DNA of 64,000 nucleotides from the NCBI RefSeq assembly GCF_018866305.1, contig NZ_CP076456.1, positions 2,790,001 through 2,854,000 on the forward strand, written 5' to 3'. The notes below the pieces were generated by a model that did no database searches, was not told the origin of the DNA, and saw only the letters and a list, made by a program, of their open reading frames with translations. This DNA is from Arthrobacter sunyaminii. GTDB lineage: Bacteria; Actinomycetota; Actinomycetes; Actinomycetales; Micrococcaceae. A program made the translations under genes and the position numbers. How positions within the stretch are numbered: position 1 is the first letter of the stretch; every line of letters starts with the position of its first letter. Below are positions 34,212 through 42,478 of the stretch, in pieces.

Positions 34212-35999
34212 CTATTTGCGCCCGATGAACCAGTCCTGCAGCTTCTTCAGCCGCTGGTTGAGCTGCTCCTCATTGGCCTGGGCCACGGGCGGTCCGCCGC
34301 AGATGCGGCGCAGCTCGCTGTGCACCACTCCGTGCGGCATACCGGAACGGGCAGACCAGGCGGAGACGTTCTTGGCCAGCTGGCCGCGCAGTTCGGTGAG
34401 CTGCCGGTGGTCCATGACCGCGGGAGCCGGTTCGGGCTCGGGTGCTGCAGCAGCCTTCCGGCCGCGGCGGGACAGCTGCTCATGCTGGCGCTGGCGCAGC
34501 AGCATTCCCACCTGGTCTGCGTCCAGCAGACCGGGGATGCCCAGGAAGTCCTGTTCCTCTTCGCTGCCCAGCTCTCCGCCGGTGCCGAATTCGCCGCCGT
34601 CGAACAGTACGCGGTCAAAGGACGCCTGGGATTCCAGTGCCTCGAACTTCTGTTTGGTGAGGGAGTCTGAAGCCTTTTCCTCGCGGTTGGCGGCCTCCAT
34701 GAGGCTGTCCTCCAGCGCGAAACCTTCCTCTTCGAGGTGGTTCTCCGGGCGGTCCAGGGCGTGGTCGCGCTCCAGTTCCAGCTGGTTGGCCAGGGCCATC
34801 AGGTTAGGCACCGAGGGCAGGAATACAGACGCCGTCTCGCCGCGCTTACGGGCACGCACAAACCGGCCCACGGCCTGGGCAAAGAACAGCGGGGTTGCCG
34901 TGGAGGTGGCGTAGACGCCCACCGCCAGGCGCGGAACGTCCACGCCTTCGGACACCATGCGCACAGCCACCATCCAGCGCTGGTCTCCGGCGGAGAATTC
35001 ATCAATCTTGTCCGAGGCCTTGGCATCATCGGAGAGGATGACCGTGGGAGACTCCCCCGTGATCTTCTTCAGCTGGCCCGCATAGGCACGCGCGTCGTCG
35101 TGGTCCGTTGCGATCACCAGCCCGCCGGCATCGGGCACTGCCCGGCGCACCTCGGAAAGCCTGCGGTCAGCGGCGGCCAGCACCGCAGGGATCCATTCAC
35201 CCGTGGGGTTCAGCGCCGTGCGCCAGGCCTGGGCGGTGATGTCCTTGGTAACGGCGGCTTCGCCGAGGGAAGCGGCCATTTCATCACCGGCGCTGGTCCG
35301 CCAGCGCATGGTGCCGGAGTAGGCCATGAACATCACCGGACGCACCACGTGGTCCTTCAGCGCCTGCCCGTAGCCATAGGTGTAGTCCGCCTTGGACCGG
35401 CGGATCCCGTCGCGGTCCTTTTCGTACTCCACAAAGGGAATGGCCGCGGTGTCGGAGCGGAACGGCGTCCCGGTCAGGGACAGGCGCTTGACGGCCGGTT
35501 CAAAGGCCTCGCGGATTCCGTCACCCCAGGACAGGGCGTCGCCGCCGTGGTGAATCTCGTCCAGGATCACCAGGGTGCGGGCCGCTTCGGTCTTGGCACG
35601 GTGCAGCATGGGCTTGGAGGCCACCTGGGCGTAGGTCACTGCCACGCCGATGAAGCCGTCACCGTGGCGGCCGTCAGCATTCTTGAAGTTGGGGTCCAGG
35701 GCCAGGCCCACCTTCGCGGCGGCGTCGGCCCACTGGCGCTTGAGGTGGTCGGTGGGCGCGACGACGGTGATCCGCTTGACGATCCCGCGGTCCACCAGCT
35801 CGGTGGCCACGCGCAGGGCGAAGGTGGTCTTGCCTGCACCGGGGGTGGCGACGGCGAGGAAATCATCGGCGTCGGAGGCAAAAAACTTCTCCAGGGCTTC
35901 TGCCTGCCATTGGCGAAGCTTCGGGGCGGTGCCCCACGCGGCTCGCTCCGGGTAGGCGGGCGGCAGGGCCGGTCCGCCGAAGAGGGTATCTGGGCTCAC
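34212..35999 (-). CDS. DEAD/DEAH-box superfamily 2 helicase
   Basis: The 595-residue protein has Walker A ATPGAGKTT (51-59), Walker B DEIHH (147-151), motif III LTGTPFRSD and motif VI QAVGRFVRAR, so it is a DNA/RNA translocase of the type found in restriction-like and repair helicases. A Glu-rich region and a basic C-terminal helical domain follow. The GTG at 35999 shares four bases with the stop of the upstream MFS gene. The frame continues upstream through that gene, but that part is low-complexity and not coding. It is the last gene of a long minus-strand run. Confidence 0.85.
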   Translation of the reverse strand: MSPDTLFGGPALPPAYPERAAWGTAPKLRQWQAEALEKFFASDADDFLAVATPGAGKTTFALRVATELVDRGIVKRITVVAPTDHLKRQWADAAAKVGLALDPNFKNADGRHGDGFIGVAVTYAQVASKPMLHRAKTEAARTLVILDEIHHGGDALSWGDGIREAFEPAVKRLSLTGTPFRSDTAAIPFVEYEKDRDGIRRSKADYTYGYGQALKDHVVRPVMFMAYSGTMRWRTSAGDEMAASLGEAAVTKDITAQAWRTALNPTGEWIPAVLAAADRRLSEVRRAVPDAGGLVIATDHDDARAYAGQLKKITGESPTVILSDDAKASDKIDEFSAGDQRWMVAVRMVSEGVDVPRLAVGVYATSTATPLFFAQAVGRFVRARKRGETASVFLPSVPNLMALANQLELERDHALDRPENHLEEEGFALEDSLMEAANREEKASDSLTKQKFEALESQASFDRVLFDGGEFGTGGELGSEEEQDFLGIPGLLDADQVGMLLRQRQHEQLSRRGRKAAAAPEPEPAPAVMDHRQLTELRGQLAKNVSAWSARSGMPHGVVHSELRRICGGPPVAQANEEQLNQRLKKLQDWFIGRK

Positions 36000-37417
36000 G
36001 CTGTGAACGGCACCTTTCCTGTGTTCGGGGTAACAATTGCACTGCGGGCACCGGAGACAATCCCCAGGCACGCAAAAATGGCCAGGACAAGCCACATGAC
36101 GCGGAAAACGCCGGCTTGTCCGGAAGCGGCGGGGTCCTGCAGGAGGGCGAAGAGAATTCCCGCCACTGTGGTTCCCGCAACGGCTCCGAGCTGGTCGGAA
36201 ATCTGCAGGGACGCGGAATTGCGTCCCCGGTCCGCGGAAGTGGACAGAGCCAGCACCATCACGGAAGTGCTGGACAGGGCCAGGCCCATGGCTGCTCCCG
36301 CGAAGGACCACACCGCCACGATCACCCAGAAGGGCACCGACGGCGAGGCAAGCAGCCCGATTCCTCCCACGGCCGCGGCCAGCATGGTTGCGCCGATCAC
36401 CAAAAGCCGGTGACGCCGCCCGCCGGCACGTGCCTGCAGGAAAGAACCCACAGCCCAGCCTACCGCTCCTGCGGTCAGGGCCAGTCCGGCAGTGGCGGGG
36501 TCCACACCGTGCGTGGCCAGCACCATCAACGGCAGGAAGGCCTCCGCTGCCACGAATCCGGCACTAAGCAGGCCGCGCGTGGCGACCACGCTGGGCAGCC
36601 CGCGGGACAGGCGCAGGGTGCCCGGCGGCAGCAGACGGCCCAGCGCGACGCCGGCCGCTCCTGCTCCCGCGGCAGCTGCGGCCCACAGCAGTACGGCGGC
36701 CGACGACGGCACTGCGGCCGCGCTGCCCGCCCACTGCGCGAGGAACACGGCAGCGGCCAGCACCGTGCCCCAGAGCGCGCGGCGGCGGCCTGCTGCTGCG
36801 TCCATTGCGGGGCTGGCGGGCGGACCCAGGCTGCGGATCCGCGGCCAGACCATCAGTCCGGCAACCAGCACAATGGGAATCACAGCGGCAAAAACCCACC
36901 GCCAGCTCACGTATTGCGCCAGCAGGCCCGCGGCCAGCGGACCCACCATGGAAGGCAGGATCCAGGCCGCCGCCAGCCAGCCAAAAATCACCGGTTGAAG
37001 TGCCGACGGATAGATCTCGCCGATGATCACGTAGACCGCCACGATCATGGCTCCCCCGCCGAGCCCGGACACCGCCCGGCCGGCGGTGACAATCCAGAAT
37101 TCCCCGGCCAGGGCTGAGAGCACCAGCCCGGCGGTCATCAGCAGCATGCCCGCGGCAAGCGAGGGAAGCGGCCCCTCGCGGTCACACCTGCTGCCGGCCA
37201 CCACGGTGCCCAGCAGCGAGGCGGTGAGGAACATCGAAAATGCCAGCCCGTAGCCGGCACCCGCCGAGAGTTCCGCTGCCACTACGGGCATCGCCGTCGT
37301 CACCGCCATCGCTTCGAAGGCGGAACAGGTGATGATCGCCAGAATGCCCAGGGTGAGGGCCCGGTACTCTGCGGACATTGCGCCGGCGGGCCGGCGCTGC
37401 GGAGCCGAACCGCTCAT
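35996..37417 (-). CDS. MFS transporter
   Basis: The 473-residue membrane protein has 12 to 14 helices. The N-terminal helix carries FEAMAVTTAMPVVAAEL, typical of DHA2-like drug:H+ antiporters, and SGLGGGAMIVAVYVIIGEIY resembles the antiporter motif C/B region. It is likely an efflux pump, with unknown substrate. It starts 13 bases after the DUF3039 gene and is translationally coupled to the helicase gene by a GTGA overlap. Confidence 0.85.
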   Translation of the reverse strand: MSGSAPQRRPAGAMSAEYRALTLGILAIITCSAFEAMAVTTAMPVVAAELSAGAGYGLAFSMFLTASLLGTVVAGSRCDREGPLPSLAAGMLLMTAGLVLSALAGEFWIVTAGRAVSGLGGGAMIVAVYVIIGEIYPSALQPVIFGWLAAAWILPSMVGPLAAGLLAQYVSWRWVFAAVIPIVLVAGLMVWPRIRSLGPPASPAMDAAAGRRRALWGTVLAAAVFLAQWAGSAAAVPSSAAVLLWAAAAAGAGAAGVALGRLLPPGTLRLSRGLPSVVATRGLLSAGFVAAEAFLPLMVLATHGVDPATAGLALTAGAVGWAVGSFLQARAGGRRHRLLVIGATMLAAAVGGIGLLASPSVPFWVIVAVWSFAGAAMGLALSSTSVMVLALSTSADRGRNSASLQISDQLGAVAGTTVAGILFALLQDPAASGQAGVFRVMWLVLAIFACLGIVSGARSAIVTPNTGKVPFTA

Positions 37418-37430
37418 GGACGCACCGGAA

Positions 37431-37760
37431 TTATTTTTTGCCGTCCTTGGGCGCGCTCAGCCCATCATAGATTTCCTTGCAGGTGGGGCACACGGGGAAC
37501 TTTTTCGGGTCGCGGCCCGGGGTCCATACCTTGCCGCACAGCGCGATCACGGGTTCTCCCGAGAGCGCGGATTCCATGATTTTTTCCTTGCGGACGTAGT
37601 GGGCAAACCGCTCACTGTCGCCGGGTTCGGTGTACTCGCGCTGTTCTTCGCGCTCGATAACGGCGGTGGAACCGCCGCCGTCGTCGAGGCGGCGGGCAGG
37701 GTCGTTTTCGAAAGGATCGGGAGGAAGACTCATGGCTCCCATCTTAGTACCAGGGGTCAT
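37431..37760 (-). CDS. DUF3039 family zinc-ribbon-like protein
   Basis: The C-terminal half contains RFAHYVRKEKIMESAL, ALCGKVWTPGRDPKKFPVCPTCKEIY, quoted here as ALCGKVWTPGRDP and KKFPVCPTCKEIY. The Cys residues suggest a metal site. This matches the actinobacterial DUF3039 family, whose function is unknown. The ATG at 37760 overlaps the permease stop by four bases (ATGA); the family's usual N-terminus MSLPPDPFENDP begins at 37733, so the true start is uncertain. Confidence 0.82.
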   Translation of the reverse strand: MTPGTKMGAMSLPPDPFENDPARRLDDGGGSTAVIEREEQREYTEPGDSERFAHYVRKEKIMESALSGEPVIALCGKVWTPGRDPKKFPVCPTCKEIYDGLSAPKDGKK

Positions 37761-39328
37761 TTGTTCACGGATACCGCGGCCAGCAGCTCCGGGGCGCGGC
37801 GGTCCATCCAGCGGCCGCCGATCCGGATCCCGGCCAGCAGCAGCCCGACTCCGAGCACCACGCCGGCGGCCAGCGTGAGCCAGCCGAGCAGTGCACTGCC
37901 CGTCACGAGGGCGGCCACGGCCAATGCCAGCACCGGCAGCACGATCACCAGCTGAGCCAGCATGCCCAATCCCTGGACAAGGACGGTGCGCCCGCCGGAA
38001 CCGGGCGGCGTCTTGAACGCGTTCTCTCCCGGCAGCGGCACGTTGTAGGTGTAGCGGGCGGACACCACGCTGGACAGGCCCAGACCGCTGAGCAGCACCC
38101 CCAGTGAAACACCCAGCAGCACCGGCAGCAGGTCCGTTTGCCCCAGCAGCACGCAGGGCAGCACGGTGGCCAGCAGCACCGTCGGCACGCCGAAGGCGGC
38201 ACAGGCAAGGGCGCGGCCGGCGCGGTCAGCGGCGCCGGTAACCCCGGTGCTGATGTGCAGCGCAAAGGCGGTGTTGTCATACGCCACGTCGGCTGAGATC
38301 GCGAAGGCCAGGAGGAAAGCCACCAGCGGGCCGATGAGCAGCGGCACCACAGGAGTGCCGCCGGTGTTGTTCACGAACAGCAGCGCTACCACCAGCAGCG
38401 GAATGATGAGCAGGGAGGCGCCGTAGCGCGGATCCCTGATCCAGTAGGTCAGGGCCCTGGCCGCCACTGCACCGGTGGGGGTCCCCGGAAACAGTCCGAA
38501 GAAGCCCAGCTTGCCGCCCTTACGCCGGGCTCCGGCGTTGTACGGAGGCGTGACCAGCGCCCGGACGAGGAGGACTTTCCAGGCCCAGACCAGCAGGGCT
38601 AAAAAGACGACGGCGATGGCCAGCTTGGCGGCCGCGGTTCCCCACTGGCCCAGGGCAACGTCGCCGGGGACGGCCCAGGCAGCTCCAAGCGGGGTCCAGG
38701 ACAGTGTGCCTGCCAGGGAAGGAAGGTACTCGCCTGCACCGCTGACACCCGAGCTGATCCCGCCAATAATCGGTCCCAGCAGCATCAGGGGAATGATGAG
38801 CAGAAGACCGGTGATGTCTTTGAACCGGCGGGAGGAAGCCAGCGAGGTACTCGCCGCCACGGTGACCCGGGCAGCAATGACACAGGTGAAAACCGCGATG
38901 ATCGCGGTCAGGAGACCGGCCGCCACTGCGGCCGGAGAACGCCACCACACTGCCGCCGAGGCGAGTGCGGCCAGGACGGTGACCACGCCGGGAATCCCGA
39001 TGAGACCGCCCAGTGCCAGGCCGGTTAGCAGCTTCGGCAGGGGCACGGCAAACGTAACGAAGCGCGCCGGGTCCAGGGTCAGGTCCACGCCGGTGGCAAG
39101 GATCGGGATCAGGGCCCAGCCCAGCACGGCAGCGGAACCTGCCAGCACTGTCACTGTCCGGGCCAGCTCGGGGTCGGTGGTGCTCAGAAAGAACAGCCCG
39201 GTCAAGAGCAACACCAGGACTGACAGACCGTACAGCGCCCCGAAGACAATCCCCACGATCTGCCAGGGGCTGCGGCGCAGGGAGTTGCGCAGCAGGGTCA
39301 GCTTAAGCCTTACGAGGTGCGCAACCAC
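37757..39328 (-). CDS. ABC transporter permease
   Basis: The 523-residue membrane protein has about 12 hydrophobic segments and starts at a GTG with GGAGGG six bases upstream. It overlaps the ATPase gene by 19 bases, so they form one exporter of the ABC-2-like type with large, gene-duplicated permeases. No binding-protein gene is near, supporting export. The substrate is unknown. Confidence 0.85.
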   Translation of the reverse strand: MVAHLVRLKLTLLRNSLRRSPWQIVGIVFGALYGLSVLVLLLTGLFFLSTTDPELARTVTVLAGSAAVLGWALIPILATGVDLTLDPARFVTFAVPLPKLLTGLALGGLIGIPGVVTVLAALASAAVWWRSPAAVAAGLLTAIIAVFTCVIAARVTVAASTSLASSRRFKDITGLLLIIPLMLLGPIIGGISSGVSGAGEYLPSLAGTLSWTPLGAAWAVPGDVALGQWGTAAAKLAIAVVFLALLVWAWKVLLVRALVTPPYNAGARRKGGKLGFFGLFPGTPTGAVAARALTYWIRDPRYGASLLIIPLLVVALLFVNNTGGTPVVPLLIGPLVAFLLAFAISADVAYDNTAFALHISTGVTGAADRAGRALACAAFGVPTVLLATVLPCVLLGQTDLLPVLLGVSLGVLLSGLGLSSVVSARYTYNVPLPGENAFKTPPGSGGRTVLVQGLGMLAQLVIVLPVLALAVAALVTGSALLGWLTLAAGVVLGVGLLLAGIRIGGRWMDRRAPELLAAVSVNK

Positions 39329-40104
39329 GGCAGTCCCTCCGAGTGGGTGCGTCCGCCGACGAGCTGCACGAACCGGTCTTCCAGGGATTCGCCGCCGCGG
39401 ACCTCGTCCACGGTTCCGGCCGCCAGGAGGTTGCCGCCGGAAACCACAGCCACGTGGTCACACATGCGCTGGACCAGGTCCATCACGTGGCTGGAGACGA
39501 TGACGGTGCCTCCGTTGGCAACATAGCCGGCGAGAATGTCTCGGATATTGGCGGCGGAGATGGGATCCACCGCTTCGAATGGCTCATCCAGCACCAGCAG
39601 CCGCGGCGCGTGGATCAGCGCCGATGCCAGCGCGATCTTCTTGGTCATCCCGGCGGAGTAGTCAACAACGAGGGTGCCGGCGTCATTGGCCAGGTCCATG
39701 GCTTCGAGCAGGTCCTGCACCCGTTCGGCCACGGTCGCGCGGTCCATGCCACGCAGCAGGCCGGCATACGTCACCAGCTGTTCGCCGGTGAGCCGGTCAA
39801 ACAGCCGTACACCGTCCGGGAGCACTCCCATCAGGCGCTTGGCCTTCAGCGGCTCCGCCCAGACATCCGTGCCGTGCACCCACACCTGGCCATGCTCGGG
39901 CCGCAGCAATCCGGTTGCCATGGACAGCAGGGTGGTCTTGCCCGCACCGTTGGGGCCGACCAGTCCGAAGAAGGAACCCGCCGGAACGTCGAGGCTGATC
40001 CCGTTGACGGCAATTTTCTCGCCGAAACGCTTCGCCAGTCCCCGAATTGCCAGGGCGGGGGCAGCAGGAACGGCCGAGGTTTCCAGGGGCAGGGAATCGG
40101 TCAT
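39310..40104 (-). CDS. ABC transporter ATP-binding protein
   Basis: The 264-residue ATPase has Walker A GLVGPNGAGKTTLL, signature-like VVDYSAGMTKKIALASALIH (the usual LSGGQ reads YSAGM), Walker B LLVLDEPFEAVD and an H-loop VSSHVMD. The ABC-2 style TGLLRPEHGQV region is also present. The ATG at 40104 is preferred to an in-frame upstream start that adds a Trp/His-rich stretch. It is the first gene of a run reaching the helicase. The 224 bases upstream hold no gene and no obvious promoter. Confidence 0.88.
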   Translation of the reverse strand: MTDSLPLETSAVPAAPALAIRGLAKRFGEKIAVNGISLDVPAGSFFGLVGPNGAGKTTLLSMATGLLRPEHGQVWVHGTDVWAEPLKAKRLMGVLPDGVRLFDRLTGEQLVTYAGLLRGMDRATVAERVQDLLEAMDLANDAGTLVVDYSAGMTKKIALASALIHAPRLLVLDEPFEAVDPISAANIRDILAGYVANGGTVIVSSHVMDLVQRMCDHVAVVSGGNLLAAGTVDEVRGGESLEDRFVQLVGGRTHSEGLPWLRTS

Positions 40105-40328
40105 GTGAGCACCACTTTCGTCATGCCACCAACCTACCTCCGGGCTCCCGTCCACGGATCAGCCGCAAGGACCAGAATCACGCCGAGTCCGGGCGGCGAA
40201 ACCCGCCTTCCGGAGTAGGGGGCCGAAACGAAGCCGCATCGCCGGGACAACCGAACCGGGAAAGGCGCCTTTTCTAGCCACGCGGATCGGATTGGACCTT
40301 CGGCCAAGCTAACCCAAGGGCTTGCAGG

Positions 40329-41441
40329 CTACGGCTGGCGGGCCCGTTCATACTGCGGGGCCCACGGCAGCTTGGCGTCCAGCGTGTCGGCAGCATGCAG
40401 CCACCAGTGCGGGTCGCTGAGCGCTGCCCGCGCAATAAGGACCGCGTCGGCACGTCCCTCGCGCAGCGTCTGCTCGGCTTCCGCCGCCGTGCGGATCAGG
40501 CCGACGGCGCCCGTGGGCACGCCTGCATGCTTCCGCACATACTCCGCAAACCCGGTTTGGTATCCCGGCGCCACCGGTATGGAAGCCCCCGGAACTGCCC
40601 CGCCGGTGGAAACGTCCACAAAGTCCACGCCCCGGTCACGGGCCTGGGCAGCCAGCCGGGCTGAGGTGTGCTCGTCCACACCGCCGGCGGTCCAGTCCGT
40701 GGCAGATATGCGCAGCAGCAGCGGCATGGATTCGGGGATGACCGCACGGACAGCGTCGATGACCTCTAAGGTGAGCCGGTTGCGGCCCTCCTCCGATCCG
40801 CCCCAGCCGTCGGTGCGGGTATTGACCAGCGGCGTCAGGAACTGGTGCAGCAGGTACCCGTGGGCGGCATGGATTTCAATGGTGTCGAAGCCCGCCTCAA
40901 CGGACCGTTTGGCAGCGACGGCGAAGTCATCAATGACCTTGCGGATACCTGCCTCGTCCAAGGCCTCCGGTGCGGCATAGCGGCCAAACGGCTCGGCGGT
41001 GGGACCAACGGTGAGCCACCCGCCGTCGGCCTCCGGAACAGTGCCGCTGCCCTCAGCGAAGGGAGCGTAGGTGGACGCTTTGCGCCCCGCGTGGGCCAGC
41101 TGCACGCCGATCTTGGTGTCCGCGGCCCCGTATTTGTGCACAAAGCCGATGATCCGGCGCCAGGCGTCAACCTGTTCCCGGTTATAGATTCCAGTGTCCT
41201 GGGGGCTGATCCGGCCCTCGGGACTGACCGCTGTGGCTTCCGTGACAATCAGAGCCGCTCCACCGGCGGCAAAGGAGCCCAGATGCATCAGATGCCAGTC
41301 ATTCGGCACTCCGGGGGCGTTGACCTCGTCGGCGGAGTACTGGCACATGGCGGCAACCCAGCCGCGGTGTGCCAGCTCAAGGCCCCGGAGGGTCAGTGGA
41401 TCAAACAGGCCGTGGAACTGGTGTGCTGCCGCATCGGTCAT
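40329..41441 (-). CDS. NADH:flavin oxidoreductase, Old Yellow Enzyme (YqjM-like)
   Basis: The 370-residue FMN protein contains MCQYSA (the YqjM-type FMN-tuning Cys), WHLMHLGSFAAGG, QLAHAGRKAS, GFDTIEIHAAHGYLLHQFL and RISATDWTAGG. It reduces activated C=C bonds with NAD(P)H; the natural substrate is unknown. The usual RLKNR-type start is changed to LTLRGLELAHRG. It lies 10 bases downstream of the thioredoxin-like gene and may share its transcript. Confidence 0.93.
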   Translation of the reverse strand: MTDAAAHQFHGLFDPLTLRGLELAHRGWVAAMCQYSADEVNAPGVPNDWHLMHLGSFAAGGAALIVTEATAVSPEGRISPQDTGIYNREQVDAWRRIIGFVHKYGAADTKIGVQLAHAGRKASTYAPFAEGSGTVPEADGGWLTVGPTAEPFGRYAAPEALDEAGIRKVIDDFAVAAKRSVEAGFDTIEIHAAHGYLLHQFLTPLVNTRTDGWGGSEEGRNRLTLEVIDAVRAVIPESMPLLLRISATDWTAGGVDEHTSARLAAQARDRGVDFVDVSTGGAVPGASIPVAPGYQTGFAEYVRKHAGVPTGAVGLIRTAAEAEQTLREGRADAVLIARAALSDPHWWLHAADTLDAKLPWAPQYERARQP

Positions 41442-41451
41442 GCCGGCGGGC

Positions 41452-42414
41452 CTAGAAGAGTGCCCGGGCCAGGGCGGAACGCGCCTTGGTCACCCGCGGA
41501 TCGGTGGTGCCCACCACTTCGAACAAATCCAGCAGCCGCAGCCTGGCCCGCTCACGGTCTTCGCCGAAGACCCGGGAGATCAGGCGCACCACACGGGTGA
41601 AGGCATCTTCAACGTGGCCGCCGGAGACATCCAAGTCAGCGACCGCCAGCTGGGCGTCGACGTCGTTGGGGTTCTCCGCGGCATCGGTGCGAAGCTTCTC
41701 CGCGTCAACCCCCTTGAGCCGGGCCATCAGCTCCACCTGGGCGAGCCCGGCCTTGGCTTCGGCGTCGGCAGGCTGCTCGGCCAGCGCTTTGCGGTAGGCC
41801 GCGGCAGCGCCGTCGTAGTCTCCTTCAACAATGGCGTCGTAGGCTTCCTGGTGCAGCGGCGGCAGGGGTGCATCCTCGGCAGCTTCAGCGCCTCCGTCCT
41901 CATTCAGGGATCCGGTGACACCGTTGGCCGCGGCGACCTGGAGCAGCTCGGCAACGAGGGCGCGGATCTGTTCCTCGGGCACTTCACGGTCAAAGAGCGG
42001 TACCGGCTGGCCCTTGAGGACCGCAGCGACCGTGGGCACTGCCACGGCCTGGAATGCCTGGGCAATCTGGGGATGCTGATCCACGTCAACCCGTGCCAGC
42101 AGCAGCTTTCCGTCCTGCTCCGCCACGATGTTCTGCAGCACCGCGCTGACCTGCTGCGACTCCGGGCTGCGGGCCGAGTAGAGGTCAATAATCACCGGCA
42201 CCTGCGCGGAGAGCTGAACCACCTGGGGGAAGGACTGCTCGGTCACCTCCACGATGTACGGGCTGGCCCCGCCCGCAGCGGCTGCCGGTTCGCCCGAAGC
42301 ACCGGCGGGTGCCGGCGGCGCAGACGCCTTGGCTTTTAGCGCGGACAGGTCAACGGCTCCCCGCAGATTCATCGAGGAAGGGGCCGGTGCGGGGCGGTGG
42401 TTCGGAGTGCTCAT
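41452..42414 (-). CDS. Thioredoxin-like/TPR co-chaperone (YbbN/CnoX type), redox-inactive
   Basis: The 320-residue protein has an Ala/Pro-rich N-terminus, a thioredoxin fold (VIIDLYSARSPESQQ, then LLARVDVDQHPQIAQAFQAV and VPTVAAVLKGQ) and a tetratricopeptide C-terminal half (EGDYDGAAAAYRKALAE). Where thioredoxins have WCxxC, this has R-Ser83-Pro-Glu-Ser86, so it cannot do dithiol chemistry. This fits YbbN-like holdases. AAGGTG precedes the ATG by about six bases. Confidence 0.85.
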   Translation of the reverse strand: MSTPNHRPAPAPSSMNLRGAVDLSALKAKASAPPAPAGASGEPAAAAGGASPYIVEVTEQSFPQVVQLSAQVPVIIDLYSARSPESQQVSAVLQNIVAEQDGKLLLARVDVDQHPQIAQAFQAVAVPTVAAVLKGQPVPLFDREVPEEQIRALVAELLQVAAANGVTGSLNEDGGAEAAEDAPLPPLHQEAYDAIVEGDYDGAAAAYRKALAEQPADAEAKAGLAQVELMARLKGVDAEKLRTDAAENPNDVDAQLAVADLDVSGGHVEDAFTRVVRLISRVFGEDRERARLRLLDLFEVVGTTDPRVTKARSALARALF

Positions 42415-42478
42415 GGCTTCACCTTATTACGCGGACTCGGGTCACCGGCACCCCGGTTACCCCTGACAGAGGGTAGGG

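Noticed and set aside
36000..36311. Upstream extension of the helicase frame by about 100 codons
   Set aside because: It overlaps the MFS gene in another frame and is Pro/Arg/Gly-rich; the GTG at 35999, coupled to the MFS stop, gives a normal helicase start.
34737..36413. Long plus-strand open frame opposite the helicase and MFS genes
   Set aside because: It has the same GC-driven antisense pattern and no domain.
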